This document shows positions 46,092 through 55,824 of a stretch of DNA of 64,000 nucleotides, piece after piece. Location of the stretch: positions 2,604,001 to 2,668,000 of the forward strand of contig CP148074.1 of the NCBI GenBank assembly GCA_037482215.1, written 5' to 3'. Every line of letters begins with the position of its first letter. The stretch's first letter is position 1. The notes below the pieces were generated by a model. That model saw nothing but the letters and a program-made list of their open reading frames with translations. It was not told the origin of the DNA and did not search any database. The stretch is from Pseudomonas mendocina (GTDB lineage: Bacteria > Pseudomonadota > Gammaproteobacteria > Pseudomonadales > Pseudomonadaceae). The position numbers and the translations under genes are program-made.

Positions 46092-47381
46092 ATGCATGCC
46101 ATCATCGGCGCAGGCCCAATGGGTCTCTGTACTGCCCGCCAGTTGCTGAAGTACGGTATCGAGTTTGTGGGTTTCGAGCAGCACAGCGACGTCGGTGGCT
46201 TGTGGGATATTGATAACCCTCACAGCACCATGTACGACTCGGCACACCTGATTTCATCCAAAAGCACCACAGAGTTCACCGAATTCCCGATTGCAGATGA
46301 CGTTGCCACCTACCCGCACCACAGCGAGATGCGCCGTTACTTCCGCGATTACGCCAAACACTTCGATCTGTATAAGCATTTCCAGTTCAACACCAGTGTT
46401 CGCAGCGTAGAGCGCCTGGAAAAAGGCTGGAAACTCATTACAGAGTCTGATGGGCAACAGCGTGAATGGCTGGTGGATGGCGTCCTGATCGCCAACGGCA
46501 CGCTGCATACACCTAACCAACCCGCCCTGCCCGGCACCTTCAGCGGTGAGCTGATGCACTCAAGCGACTATCGCTCAGCCGATGTGTTCAGTGGTAAGCG
46601 TGTGCTGGTGATTGGTTGCGGCAACTCGGCCTGCGACATTGCCGTGGATGCCGTGCACCGCGCCAAGTCGGTGGATATTTCCGTGCGCCGTGGTTATTAC
46701 TTCTTACCTAAGTTTGCCTGGGGCCGTCCGACAGACACCCTGGGTGGAGCGGTCAAGCTACCTCGTCCGCTCAAGCAATTTGTCGATGGTCTGATTATCC
46801 GCACACTGGTGGGCAAGCCTTCTCAATACGGGCTACCAGACCCGGATTACAAGCTCTACGAATCGCACCCTGTGATGAACTCGCTGGTTCTGCACTACCT
46901 CGGTCATGGTGACATCAAAGCGCGTAAGGATGTAACCAGCATCGAAGGCCAAACAGTAACCTTCAGCGATGGGCATAAAGCCGAATACGACCTGATTCTG
47001 CAAGGCACTGGCTACAAACTGAACTACCCGTTCATCGAGCGTAAACACCTCAACTGGCCGCAAGAGGCTGGCGCGCCACAGCTGTACCTGAACATCTTCC
47101 ACCCCCAATACGATGACCTGTTCATGATGGGCATGGTGGAAGCCTCTGGCCTTGGCTGGCAGGGCCGGGATGAGCAGGCAGAACTGGTGGCCTTGTCCAT
47201 CCGCCAGCAAAAGAACAACCCGCAAGCCGCTCAAACATTCCGCCAGCGTGTGACAGCGGGCTGCAATAGCCGCGAGGACGGTGGCTATAACTACCTGAAA
47301 CTTGATCGCATGGCCTACTACGTGCACAAAGACACGTATCGGGCCACACTCAGGCAGCTGATTGCCGAGCTAAAAAAATAA
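46092..47381 (+). CDS. Flavin-containing monooxygenase (class B)
   Basis: A 429-residue FAD/NADPH enzyme. The FAD motif is GAGPMG at residues 6-11, the FMO-identifying motif FxGxxxHxxxY is intact at 150-160 (FSGELMHSSDY), and the NADPH motif is GCGNSA at 175-180. Such enzymes oxygenate soft nucleophiles (N or S) or act as Baeyer-Villiger monooxygenases. It is first of a five-gene operon with a BASS symporter, an SDR, a TauE/SafE permease and a D-aminoacylase-type hydrolase, suggesting catabolism of an imported compound. The ATG at 46092 follows GTGAGGT. Confidence 0.92.
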   Translation: MHAIIGAGPMGLCTARQLLKYGIEFVGFEQHSDVGGLWDIDNPHSTMYDSAHLISSKSTTEFTEFPIADDVATYPHHSEMRRYFRDYAKHFDLYKHFQFNTSVRSVERLEKGWKLITESDGQQREWLVDGVLIANGTLHTPNQPALPGTFSGELMHSSDYRSADVFSGKRVLVIGCGNSACDIAVDAVHRAKSVDISVRRGYYFLPKFAWGRPTDTLGGAVKLPRPLKQFVDGLIIRTLVGKPSQYGLPDPDYKLYESHPVMNSLVLHYLGHGDIKARKDVTSIEGQTVTFSDGHKAEYDLILQGTGYKLNYPFIERKHLNWPQEAGAPQLYLNIFHPQYDDLFMMGMVEASGLGWQGRDEQAELVALSIRQQKNNPQAAQTFRQRVTAGCNSREDGGYNYLKLDRMAYYVHKDTYRATLRQLIAELKK

Positions 47382-47419
47382 CAAAACCTATAAACCTTGC
47401 ATGCATTAGGTAATACGCA

Positions 47420-48352
47420 ATGACGGCCGTTAACCTTGAGTTTTCCCCCACCGCGATGATTGGCCTTAACGCCATCATCGCGCTGATGATGTTTGGTGTT
47501 TCCTTAGAACTGCGCGTAGATGATTTCAGGCGAATCCTGCTCGCACCTAAGGCACCGCTGATCGGCATGCTGGTTCAGTTCGTTTTGCTGCCAGCGTCCA
47601 CCTGCCTGCTGACCATTCTCTTGCCGATTGATCCGTCACTGGCCATGGGCATGATTCTGGTAGCAACCTGCCCCAGCGGCACTTTCTCCAACATCATGAC
47701 CTGGATTGGCCGGGGCAACGTGGCGGTGTCGGCCAGCGTCACGGCTGTCTCAAGTGTAACGGCGGGGATCTTCACCCCACTGAACTTTGCTCTGTATGCG
47801 GGCATCAACCCGCAAACCCGGGCGCTGCTCACCGAGATCAGCGTTGATCCAATCAGCTTGCTGCTGATGGTGCTGTTGGTACTGATCCTGCCGATGGCTT
47901 TGGGCATGTTTATCGGCAAAATTCGCCCGCTGTTGGCGCAGAAGCTGGAGCGCCCGCTGCGCAACTTTTCATTGTTGGTGCTGATTGCGTTCGTTGGTGG
48001 TGCTTTTATCAAGAACTACGACCAGTTTCTGGAGCACTTCCATCTGTTCTTCTGGCTGGTGGTTCTGCTCAACACCATGGCCCTTGGCTTAGGCTACATC
48101 TGTGCCCGCCTGTGGCGCCTGCCTGAAGCGGATGTGCGTGCAGTCACGCTGGAAACCGGCATCCATAACTCAGCGTTGGGCATGGCACTGATCTTCACTT
48201 TCTTCCCGCAAGCCGGTGGCATGTTGCTGATCGCCGCGTTCTGGGGCTGCTGGCAGCTGTTAGCCGGTCTGCTACTGGCACTGTACTGGTCGCGCTCGGC
48301 ACCCGCCGCCTCCGATCTGGCGCCATCGTCTATTAATCAAGGCAGTCACTGA
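47420..48352 (+). CDS. Bile acid:sodium symporter family transporter
   Basis: A 310-residue inner-membrane protein with about nine or ten hydrophobic segments. It has the BASS signatures ATCPSGTFSNIMTWIGRGN near residue 85 and LETGIHNSALGMALIF near residue 250. BASS carriers co-transport organic anions with Na+. It is probably the uptake system for the substrate of this operon. The gene lies 38 bases after the monooxygenase, and its stop overlaps the ATG of the SDR. Confidence 0.9.
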   Translation: MTAVNLEFSPTAMIGLNAIIALMMFGVSLELRVDDFRRILLAPKAPLIGMLVQFVLLPASTCLLTILLPIDPSLAMGMILVATCPSGTFSNIMTWIGRGNVAVSASVTAVSSVTAGIFTPLNFALYAGINPQTRALLTEISVDPISLLLMVLLVLILPMALGMFIGKIRPLLAQKLERPLRNFSLLVLIAFVGGAFIKNYDQFLEHFHLFFWLVVLLNTMALGLGYICARLWRLPEADVRAVTLETGIHNSALGMALIFTFFPQAGGMLLIAAFWGCWQLLAGLLLALYWSRSAPAASDLAPSSINQGSH

Positions 48353-49134
48353 TGCAAATCGCACTAATCACCGGGGCCGCTAGCGGCCTCGGCTGGGAGC
48401 TTGCACGCGCCTATCACGCCAAGGGCTACGGTCTGTTGCTCAATGACATGAATGCCGACTGCTTGGCCGAGCGAGTTGCCACCCTAGGCAAAGAGCACGT
48501 GTATGGGGTCAGCGGCGACATAACTGATGCGGACGTCCAGCGAAAATTGATTCGTACCTGTGAGGAGCACTTTGGCCGACTCGATGTACTGATCAATAAC
48601 GCGGGCATTACCCACCGCTCACCGACCATGCGCACAGACCCGGCCGTGTTCCGCAAAGTTATGGCCGTGGACTATCACGCCCCGGCAGAGCTAACACTCA
48701 AGGCGCTGCCACTGCTTCAGTTAACCCAGGGTCAGATCATCGCCATTGGTTCCATGGCGGGCTGGATGCCGGTGCTCGGCCGCGCTGGATACTGTGCGGC
48801 GAAAAGCGCTCTGGCTCAGTTTTTTGAGGTATTACGCGCCGAGGTCAGGCAAGACGGCATTAGCATGCTGATGGTTTACCCCAGCTTTCTCGATACCCCC
48901 ATTGAACGCAACGCTCTGGGCGCTGATGGCCATGCAGCCCAACACAAACGCTCAACCATCGGCAAAGTCCGCGGGGCCGACTGGATGGCCGAACAGATCC
49001 TCAAGGCCCACGAAAAGGGTGTTGAGCGCCTATTCCCCGATCGTGGCAGTTGGTTAGCCAGTCTGCTTTGGCGAATAGCGCCAAGCTTTTATTACCGCAA
49101 GATGAGTGAACGATTTGCTGGGGAGATGGGTTGA
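48352..49134 (+). CDS. Short-chain dehydrogenase/reductase
   Basis: The 260-residue classical SDR has TGAASGLG at 7-14, NNAG at 82-85, catalytic Ser134 in AIGSMAG, and Tyr147/Lys151 in YCAAK. It oxidises an alcohol or reduces a carbonyl with NAD(P)(H); the substrate is unknown. It overlaps the preceding stop by one base, and its own stop overlaps the next start (TGATG), so translation is coupled through the operon. Confidence 0.93.
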   Translation: MQIALITGAASGLGWELARAYHAKGYGLLLNDMNADCLAERVATLGKEHVYGVSGDITDADVQRKLIRTCEEHFGRLDVLINNAGITHRSPTMRTDPAVFRKVMAVDYHAPAELTLKALPLLQLTQGQIIAIGSMAGWMPVLGRAGYCAAKSALAQFFEVLRAEVRQDGISMLMVYPSFLDTPIERNALGADGHAAQHKRSTIGKVRGADWMAEQILKAHEKGVERLFPDRGSWLASLLWRIAPSFYYRKMSERFAGEMG

Positions 49135-49874
49135 TGGAATTTGCCTGGATCGCCCTGGCTGGTTTTATTCTGCTGGCCTACACGCTTGAAGCCATCACCG
49201 GTTTTGGCAGCATTGTGATTGCTCTGTCGCTAGGGGCACTGCTGCTGCCAATTGAGCAATTGCTACCGATTCTGGTTCCGCTGAACATCTGCATGACTGG
49301 TTTTCTGGTGTGGCGTCACCGCAGTCAAATCGACCGCAAATTGCTGCTGGGCATGATTCTGCCGGGTATGGTGCTCGGCACCCTGATTGGCTATGTGATT
49401 CTGCCTTGGCTGGATGCTGCCTTGGCCAAACGCCTATTTGGCGCCTTGGTGCTGTGGTTTGCGGCCCGCGAGCTGTGGCGCCTGCGTCGCAATTTGGCCC
49501 AGCAGGCCAGGCCCATGTGGCTTAACCGCATCATCAGTTTGTGTGCGGGTATTAGCCATGGCCTATTTGCATCGGGCGGGCCGCTGCTGGTCTTTGCCTT
49601 GGCAGGCACACCGCTGGATAAAGCCCGTCTTCGCGCCACTCTGGTGACCGTGTGGTTCACCCTGAACAGCCTGTTGACGATCTGCTTCCTGTTCGACGGT
49701 CGTCTGCAACCGGCCCTGCCACAGATTCTCACCTACGCCCCACTGCTGTTGATCGGTGTGTGGCTGGGCGAGCGCCTGCATCAACGCTTTAACGAACAAC
49801 ACTTCCGTATAGCGATTTACCTGTTGCTGCTGGTCACCGGCGGCCTGCTTCTTGCCCCATGGAGCCTGATATGA
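49134..49874 (+). CDS. TauE/SafE family permease
   Basis: The 246-residue polytopic protein has the TauE/SafE duplicated pattern: AYTLEAITGFGSIVIALSLG at the start and GISHGLFASGGPLLVFAL in the second half. Family members export sulfite or sulfoacetate, or import organosulfur compounds. In combination with a flavin monooxygenase, a sulfur-containing substrate is possible but unproven. ATG 49134 overlaps the SDR stop; the TTG at 49131 is ignored. Confidence 0.9.
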   Translation: MEFAWIALAGFILLAYTLEAITGFGSIVIALSLGALLLPIEQLLPILVPLNICMTGFLVWRHRSQIDRKLLLGMILPGMVLGTLIGYVILPWLDAALAKRLFGALVLWFAARELWRLRRNLAQQARPMWLNRIISLCAGISHGLFASGGPLLVFALAGTPLDKARLRATLVTVWFTLNSLLTICFLFDGRLQPALPQILTYAPLLLIGVWLGERLHQRFNEQHFRIAIYLLLLVTGGLLLAPWSLI

Positions 49875-51658
49875 GCCACGACATCATTATTAAAAACGGC
49901 CTGTACTTCGATGGCAGCAACCAACCGGGTCAAATTCGACACATCGGCATTAAAGACGGCCGTATTGATGTGTTGAGCCTGCGCCCGTTGGATGAAAGCG
50001 GCTGCCCCAACGTGATCGACGCCAGCGGTAAATGGATCACCCCAGGCTTCCTTGAAATTCACTCGCACTACGATGCCGAGGTGATTGCCGCGCCGGCCCT
50101 GAAAGAGTCGGTGCGCCACGGCGTTACCACAGTCACCATCGGCTCGTGCTCCATCAGCATGGTGCTGGCCGATGCTGTGGACTGCTCCGACCTTTTCACC
50201 CGCGTAGAAGCAGTACCCCGCGAATACGTCCTGCCCATCCTTGAGCAGAAGAAAACTTGGCGCGATGCCAAAGGCTACCGCGCCTTCTACGATCAACTGG
50301 AGCTGGGGCCGAACGTGAACTCCTTCCTGGGTCATTCAGAGCTGCGTGTAGCAGTGATGGGCCTCGAACGCGCAACCAGCCGGGTCAAGCCTACGGAAGC
50401 TGAAATGCAGCGCATGGAAGAGCTGCTCGAAGAAGCACTCGACGCAGGCTGTATTGGTCTGTCGGTGATGACCACCCGCCTGGACAAGATGGACGGCGAC
50501 CGCGCCTGGTCCAGTCCGCTGCCCTCCACGTTCGCCACCTGGAAAGAATTCTCCCGCCTGTTTGCTGTGCTCCGTCGTCGCGGCGCCGTGCTTCAGGGCG
50601 CGCCAAACGCCGTAACCAAGGTCAACGTGTTTGCCTTCCTCTGGCAAGCCCACGGCTGGTTCCGTAAGCCGCTTAAGTGCTCGATGCTGACCGCCCTGGA
50701 CCTCAAGGCGCAGCCGTTCCTGCACCGCATCACCCGTGCTTCGGGCTGGCTGGCTAATAAAGTCCTGCGCGGGCACTTCCGCTGGCAGACGTTACCTGCC
50801 CCCTTCAACCTGCACCTTGAAGGACTCAACGTGAATGCCTTTGAGGAGTTTGGCGCCGGGGAAATCCTGCGCAACATCAAAGACCCGGATGAGCTGTACA
50901 GCAAAGTCAAAGAGCCCGAGTTCCGCGCCCTGTTCAAGAAGCAGGTCAAGGCAGTTCTCACCAAAGGCCTGTGGCACCGTGACTTCTCTGACTGCTGGGT
51001 GATCGACTGCCCGGATAAAGAGATGGTCGGCAAAAACTTCAAACAACTCGGCCAGGCACGCGGCCTCGATCCTGTGGACGCTTACTTCGAACTGGCCTGC
51101 CAGTACCGCGAAGAACTTAAGTGGACCACCTGCTACGGCAACGTGCGCATTCCCATTATGCGCCAGCTGCTGGCCAGCCCTTGGACTCAACCCGGCTTTG
51201 CCGACTCGGGTGCCCACCTGCGCTCCATCGCTCAATACAACTTCCCGCTGCGCTTCCTCAAGTATGTGCGTGATGCACAACTGGAAGGCGCACCGTTTAT
51301 GGAACTGGGCCACGCCATCCACCGCCTGACTGGCGAATTGGCTGACTTTATCGGCGTAGATGCGGGCTATATTCGTGTCGGCGACCGCGCTGATCTGGTC
51401 ATCGTCAACCCTGAAGGGCTAACCGATGAGCTGGACGAAATGCACGAAGCCCCTATGGAAGTACTGGGCTTGGTGCGCGTTGTGAAACGTAACGATGCCG
51501 CTGTTGAGGCCACCCTGATCAATGGCCGCATCGCCTACCAACGCGAACAAGGCTTCCCTGACACACTGGGCAAAACCCGTGACTTTGGCCGTTTCCTGCC
51601 CAGCGAACAGGTCCTGTCACGCCAGCCCGTAAGCGGTATGCAACCGGCACTGGCATAA
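49871..51658 (+). CDS. N-acyl-D-amino-acid deacylase family amidohydrolase
   Basis: The 595-residue metal-dependent hydrolase has the metal-binding IHSHYDAEV near residue 65, the D-aminoacylase-typical GHSELRVAVMG, and FADSGAHLRSIAQ toward the C-terminus, where an aspartate is the expected catalytic base. It would hydrolyse an N-acyl amino acid or related amide. ATG 49871 makes a four-base ATGA overlap with the TauE/SafE gene and has GGAG at a spacing of six. It is the final gene of the five-gene unit and the likely entry or exit hydrolytic step. Confidence 0.88.
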   Translation: MSHDIIIKNGLYFDGSNQPGQIRHIGIKDGRIDVLSLRPLDESGCPNVIDASGKWITPGFLEIHSHYDAEVIAAPALKESVRHGVTTVTIGSCSISMVLADAVDCSDLFTRVEAVPREYVLPILEQKKTWRDAKGYRAFYDQLELGPNVNSFLGHSELRVAVMGLERATSRVKPTEAEMQRMEELLEEALDAGCIGLSVMTTRLDKMDGDRAWSSPLPSTFATWKEFSRLFAVLRRRGAVLQGAPNAVTKVNVFAFLWQAHGWFRKPLKCSMLTALDLKAQPFLHRITRASGWLANKVLRGHFRWQTLPAPFNLHLEGLNVNAFEEFGAGEILRNIKDPDELYSKVKEPEFRALFKKQVKAVLTKGLWHRDFSDCWVIDCPDKEMVGKNFKQLGQARGLDPVDAYFELACQYREELKWTTCYGNVRIPIMRQLLASPWTQPGFADSGAHLRSIAQYNFPLRFLKYVRDAQLEGAPFMELGHAIHRLTGELADFIGVDAGYIRVGDRADLVIVNPEGLTDELDEMHEAPMEVLGLVRVVKRNDAAVEATLINGRIAYQREQGFPDTLGKTRDFGRFLPSEQVLSRQPVSGMQPALA

Positions 51659-51744
51659 ACATCGGCCAAAGCGTGCCGCATATCGGTAATTATTATCAGT
51701 TAAGATGTTTCATTCGTTGAAATGGACTGATATCGAGAACCGCT

Positions 51745-53091
51745 ATGCAGCACGCTTGGACACCCGACAGCTGGAGAAGCAAACCCATCCAGCAACAGCC
51801 GCAATACCCTGATGCCGATCACCTGGCCCAAGTAGAACGCACCCTGGCAGGCTTCCCGCCGCTGGTGTTCGCGGGTGAAGCCCGGGAGTTACGGCGCCAG
51901 TTTGCGGAAGTGACCCAAGGCCGGGCCTTCCTTCTACAGGGCGGCGACTGCGCCGAGAGCTTTGCTGAGTTCAGCGCAGCTAAAATCCGCGACACGTTTA
52001 AAGTGCTGCTGCAAATGGCCATTGTCATGACCTTTGCTGCGGGCTGTCCGGTCGTCAAAGTCGGGCGCATGGCAGGCCAGTTCGCCAAGCCGCGCTCAGC
52101 TAATGACGAGACCATCGACGGCGTCACCCTGCCCGCCTACCGCGGCGATATCGTCAACGGCATCAGCTTCGATGCAGCCAGCCGCGTCCCTGATCCGGAA
52201 CGCCTGCTCCAGGCCTACCACCAGTCCACGGCCAGCCTCAATTTGCTGCGGGCCTTTGCCCAAGGCGGCTTTGCCGACCTGCATCAGGTGCATAAATGGA
52301 ACCTCGACTTCATCGCCAACTCAGCCCTGAGCGAGAAGTACAGCCAACTGGCTGACCGCATTGATGAAACCCTGGCGTTCATGCGTGCCTGCGGTATGGA
52401 CAGCGCTGCGCAGGTCCGTGAAACCAGCTTCTTTACTGCCCACGAAGCACTGCTGCTAAACTACGAACAAGCCTTCGTCCGCCAAGACAGCCTCACCGGC
52501 GGCTGGTACGACTGCTCGGCGCATATGCTGTGGATCGGCGACCGTACCCGCCAGCTTGATGGCGCCCATGTCGAGTTCTTGCGCGGCGTTGGCAATCCGA
52601 TCGGCGTCAAGGTCGGGCCTAGCATGGACAGTGAAGAACTAATCCGTTTGATCGACATCCTCAACCCGGACAATGACCCTGGACGCCTCAACCTCATCGT
52701 ACGTATGGGCGCCAATAAAGTTGAAGCGGGACTGCCGCGACTGATCCAAGCCGTGCAACGTGAAGGTCGCAACGTGTTGTGGAGTTCAGACCCGATGCAC
52801 GGCAACACCATCAAAGCCAGCACAGGCTACAAAACCCGTGAGTTCGAGCAGATTCTGGCTGAGGTTAAACAGTTCTTCGCCGTGCATCAGGCCGAAGGCA
52901 GTTATGCGGGCGGGATTCATATTGAGATGACCGGGCAAAACGTCACCGAGTGCACAGGCGGCGCACGGCCAATCACGGAAGACAATCTGTCCGACCGGTA
53001 TCACACCCACTGCGACCCGCGCATGAATGCTGACCAGTCCCTGGAGCTGGCCTTTATGATTGCTGAAACGCTCAAGCAAGTGCGCCGTTGA
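51745..53091 (+). CDS. Class II 3-deoxy-7-phosphoheptulonate (DAHP) synthase
   Basis: The 448-residue plant-type DAHP synthase starts [19 protein letters not shown]. It has [15 protein letters not shown] with the metal-ligand cysteine, [14 protein letters not shown], and [20 protein letters not shown]. It condenses phosphoenolpyruvate and erythrose-4-phosphate, the first step of the shikimate pathway. The family is about 450 residues, so the gene is complete. It corresponds in order to PA2843. The 86 bases before it provide a separate promoter region from the preceding operon. Confidence 0.93.
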   Translation: MQHAWTPDSWRSKPIQQQPQYPDADHLAQVERTLAGFPPLVFAGEARELRRQFAEVTQGRAFLLQGGDCAESFAEFSAAKIRDTFKVLLQMAIVMTFAAGCPVVKVGRMAGQFAKPRSANDETIDGVTLPAYRGDIVNGISFDAASRVPDPERLLQAYHQSTASLNLLRAFAQGGFADLHQVHKWNLDFIANSALSEKYSQLADRIDETLAFMRACGMDSAAQVRETSFFTAHEALLLNYEQAFVRQDSLTGGWYDCSAHMLWIGDRTRQLDGAHVEFLRGVGNPIGVKVGPSMDSEELIRLIDILNPDNDPGRLNLIVRMGANKVEAGLPRLIQAVQREGRNVLWSSDPMHGNTIKASTGYKTREFEQILAEVKQFFAVHQAEGSYAGGIHIEMTGQNVTECTGGARPITEDNLSDRYHTHCDPRMNADQSLELAFMIAETLKQVRR

Positions 53092-53097
53092 GCATCC

Positions 53098-53123
53098 GTT
53101 GGGCTGCTCACAGGCAGCCCAAC
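53098..53123 (+). terminator. Hairpin after the DAHP synthase gene
   Basis: A perfect 10-bp stem, GTTGGGCTGC and GCAGCCCAAC, with a six-base loop begins seven bases after the stop. No T-tract follows, so termination may be partial, leaving readthrough into the small downstream gene. Confidence 0.6.
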
Positions 53124-53167
53124 AGCTCTATCGTCTATGGTTAAGAATAAATAGAGGAGTTAACGCG

Positions 53168-53335
53168 ATGACTTGGTCTGTAGGACTTTTAATACTACTT
53201 TCGCTGGCTGCTATCGCCGGTGGTTTAACGGTGCTGCTTCGAACAGCCAAGCCATTGCCGCTGACAGACGAACAGCTCAAGAAAATCAAAGAGCGGGAAG
53301 TTGAGCAGGAACGCAAAGACGCTCAGGATCGTTGA
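53168..53335 (+). CDS. Small single-pass membrane protein, DUF2897 family
   Basis: A 55-residue protein. Residues 3-24 form a membrane helix, followed by TAKPLPLTDEQLKKIKERE and a highly charged C-terminal tail. The pattern fits DUF2897, a small Pseudomonas-type family of unknown function. ATG 53168 has GAGGAG at a spacing of eight, which decides the start over the longer frame from 53060. Its stop lies six bases from the convergent solute-binding protein gene. Confidence 0.8.
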   Translation: MTWSVGLLILLSLAAIAGGLTVLLRTAKPLPLTDEQLKKIKEREVEQERKDAQDR

Positions 53336-53341
53336 GTCGGT

Positions 53342-54142
53342 TCAGCGAGTCATTGCAGATCGCGGAAGTACGGTGATGCCGTAATTGCCAAAAATGTTCT
53401 GAAGTTTGCCACTGTCACGCAACGCTTCATAAATCGTTGTGAACTGCTCAGGCGTGATCGGCGCGCCCTCGCGCAGAATCGCCTGGTGACGGTACACCTG
53501 GTCGACCCTCTCGGAGATCATCACCCGGTCGGAATACCGCGGGTTGCGCATGATGTAGCTCTCGATGAAGGACCGTGTCATGGGTGCAATGTCTGCACGC
53601 CCATGCAGCAGCATAAGTAAATTGCTCTCGTGAGAGTGCCCTAACACAGCATTGAACTCGCTGCTCAAAAATGCAGGCTCTATTCTGTAATCAGCAAAAC
53701 GATAGTGATACGCCGCGAATAAGACCAAGCGTTTTCCATCAAGGCGGTCAAAGTACGCTTGGGTACGCCCTGGCTCCTTTCGCGCAACAAAAACCTCTGT
53801 GTCCACTAAACCCATGTCAATTTGGTGGTTGGCAAAGTTACTCCATCCCCATAGAGGATTTTCAAATAAGCTCATATCGGTTCGTCCCTGTTCCAGATCG
53901 CGAAAACGTCGCATCAGTGAAGTGGGTACCGCCACAAAGCGGAACTCAGTCTGGCTTTCGTTAAGGACAGTCAGCAACCCTGCCTGTAACCCTTCAGCAT
54001 AATCATGGTCAGGCTTGTATACATAAGGTGGGAAGTAAGCAGCAGCCACACGGACTTCTTGAGCAGCAAAACTCGCACCACTAATTAGCAGCCCCCCAAA
54101 TAACATTAGAAACTGGTGCAATAACCGGCTAAGCATCGGCAT
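53342..54142 (-). CDS. Periplasmic solute-binding protein (SBP_bac_3-like)
   Basis: The product, about 266 residues, has a signal peptide ending SGASFAAQ and then EVRVAAAYFPPYVYKPD, the start of an amino-acid-type binding domain. RRFRDLEQGRTDMSLFENP and a C-terminal EALRDSGKLQNIFGNYG resemble family 3 binding proteins. No ABC permease or ATPase neighbours it, so it may be a stand-alone sensor-like binding protein. The start is uncertain: ATG 54142 and ATG 54136 are both possible, and neither has a strong ribosome site. Confidence 0.8.
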   Translation of the reverse strand: MPMLSRLLHQFLMLFGGLLISGASFAAQEVRVAAAYFPPYVYKPDHDYAEGLQAGLLTVLNESQTEFRFVAVPTSLMRRFRDLEQGRTDMSLFENPLWGWSNFANHQIDMGLVDTEVFVARKEPGRTQAYFDRLDGKRLVLFAAYHYRFADYRIEPAFLSSEFNAVLGHSHESNLLMLLHGRADIAPMTRSFIESYIMRNPRYSDRVMISERVDQVYRHQAILREGAPITPEQFTTIYEALRDSGKLQNIFGNYGITVLPRSAMTR

Positions 54143-54154
54143 TTGGCTAGTCAA

Positions 54155-54430
54155 GCTCGCTTACACTAATCCACACAGCCTAAGCGATGATTTGCATCTC
54201 GAACAGGTGAGCACAGGTTATTTACACACATGACACTTGCCATATTGTGACGCCATCATTTCAGCATCACCCTTCACACTCGTTACGCTAATGAATGAAC
54301 TCACCACAAGGGTCGTCTACACCCAAAAACAGTTACTACTTTAGTACTGGTTTTGCTGACCAATGTAGGATTCACAAAACCCAACCTTTGCCCTGTAATA
54401 CCCGCACAAGAAGAACAGAGACTTAAGGCA
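54155..54430. other. Divergent promoter region
   Basis: 276 bases between the solute-binding protein gene on the minus strand and the CXXCW gene on the plus strand. The region is A/T-richer than the flanking genes and must hold both promoters. No operator, RNA gene or ORF was recognised. Confidence 0.4.
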
Positions 54431-54988
54431 ATGATGCGCTGCATGCCCCTATCGTTAGGGCTATCACTGCTTACTGGGTTACTGCTGAGTGTCCCTGCAC
54501 AGGGCGCTCCGGATCTGTTTAATGCAGACGGGTTCCGCAGCAGCCACTACCGGAGCCCTACACCCGCCCATGCTGAACATGCCCATACTCTCGATACAGA
54601 ATCACTACAAAACCTGCTGAACAGTAAGGACGTTGCACTGATTGACGTTTACGGTCGCCAATGGCTGCATGGACAGTTTATTGAGGACGAAATACACGCC
54701 AACTTACCCGGAAGCATTTGGCTGGCCAATACAGGCTTGGGCAAGCTGGATCAGTACTGGCAGCAGTACTTCGAAGACAACCTAAAACGCATTAGTCATG
54801 GCGATAAGAGCTGGCCTATGGTCTTCTACTGCCGCTCCGACTGCTGGTTAGGCTGGAACGCCGTGAAACGAGCCCATCAATTGGGTTACAGCAACCTGTA
54901 CTGGTTCAGAGATGGTGTTGATGCTTGGCAACAAGCAGGTTTGCAGCTCGTTCCAGCCCAACCGGAACCCTTTACACCAGCACGCTAA
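54431..54988 (+). CDS. PQQ-associated CXXCW-motif rhodanese-like protein
   Basis: The 185-residue exported protein has a signal peptide (residues 4-26, ending VPAQGA) and a rhodanese-like domain. ALIDVYGRQ precedes the signature FYCRSDCWLGWNAVKRA, which contains the C-x3-CW motif that names the PQQ-dependent-catabolism-associated family. It probably acts in the periplasm on behalf of quinoprotein alcohol dehydrogenases, which fits the ErbR-like regulator next door. Starts at 54431 and 54434 are adjacent ATGs behind TTAAGG; a TTG at 54353 is rejected. Confidence 0.85.
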   Translation: MMRCMPLSLGLSLLTGLLLSVPAQGAPDLFNADGFRSSHYRSPTPAHAEHAHTLDTESLQNLLNSKDVALIDVYGRQWLHGQFIEDEIHANLPGSIWLANTGLGKLDQYWQQYFEDNLKRISHGDKSWPMVFYCRSDCWLGWNAVKRAHQLGYSNLYWFRDGVDAWQQAGLQLVPAQPEPFTPAR

Positions 54989-55086
54989 ACACTCTCTACA
55001 GGACATTAGAGAAAAAATGACCAGGGAGGTTTAGAGCTGAAAACAGCCACATCCATGCCACAACCACAAAAATCAGGGGCAAGGCC

Positions 55087-55752
55087 ATGTACAAGATTCT
55101 GATCGCCGACGACCATCCACTGTTTCGCGAAGCCATTTGCAGCGTGATTGCCGATGGATTTCCCGGCAGTACCATCATGGAAACCGCTGATCTGGACAGC
55201 GCGCTCGCGTTGACCCACGAACACGACGATCTGGACCTGATCCTGCTCGATCTGAACATGCCAGGCATGCATGGCCTCAATGGCCTGATCAACCTGCGTA
55301 ATGAAGCGCCCACTATCCCTGTTGTGATTGTTTCTGCCGAGCAAGACAAACAGATCGTGCTGCAGGCCATCACCTACGGCGCTGTAGGTTTTATTACCAA
55401 GAGCTCCCCGCGCAACCAGATGACCAATGCCATCCAGCAGATTCTCAACGGCAACGTATACCTGCCACCGGATATCATCCGTACGCAGAAATCAGGCTCC
55501 CAACGTAGCAACCCCGATCATCAAACGTTCCCACCGGAGCTGCTGCAAGCCCTGACGCGCAAACAACTGTTGGTGCTTGAGCGTATGACTAAAGGCGAGT
55601 CAAATAAGCAGATTGCTTATAGCCTGGACATTGCAGAAACCACCGTAAAAGCACACGTATCGGCGATTTTGCGCAAACTCAACGTGCACAATCGTGTGCA
55701 GGCTATTTTGTCTGCCGGGGACATTGATTTCGCAGCCTATTTGCGCCGCTGA
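55087..55752 (+). CDS. erbR: LuxR/NarL-type response regulator (ErbR/AgmR-like)
   Basis: A 221-residue two-domain regulator. The receiver has [10 protein letters not shown] and phospho-Asp55 in [11 protein letters not shown]; the C-terminal LuxR helix-turn-helix has [19 protein letters not shown]. The ErbR/AgmR group controls quinoprotein ethanol oxidation (exa/pqq) genes in Pseudomonas. The neighbourhood CXXCW gene, EamA permease, nahK, nosP is like PA1975-PA1978, which supports the name. No cognate kinase is directly adjacent; NahK/ErcS-type kinases have been linked to this network. Confidence 0.85.
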   Translation: MYKILIADDHPLFREAICSVIADGFPGSTIMETADLDSALALTHEHDDLDLILLDLNMPGMHGLNGLINLRNEAPTIPVVIVSAEQDKQIVLQAITYGAVGFITKSSPRNQMTNAIQQILNGNVYLPPDIIRTQKSGSQRSNPDHQTFPPELLQALTRKQLLVLERMTKGESNKQIAYSLDIAETTVKAHVSAILRKLNVHNRVQAILSAGDIDFAAYLRR

Positions 55753-55824
55753 GCCTCGCACAAGACTGTGCTAGCCAGCCTAACGCAGGGAGGTCACACC
55801 GCTGACCCACCCTGCCCTCATGCA

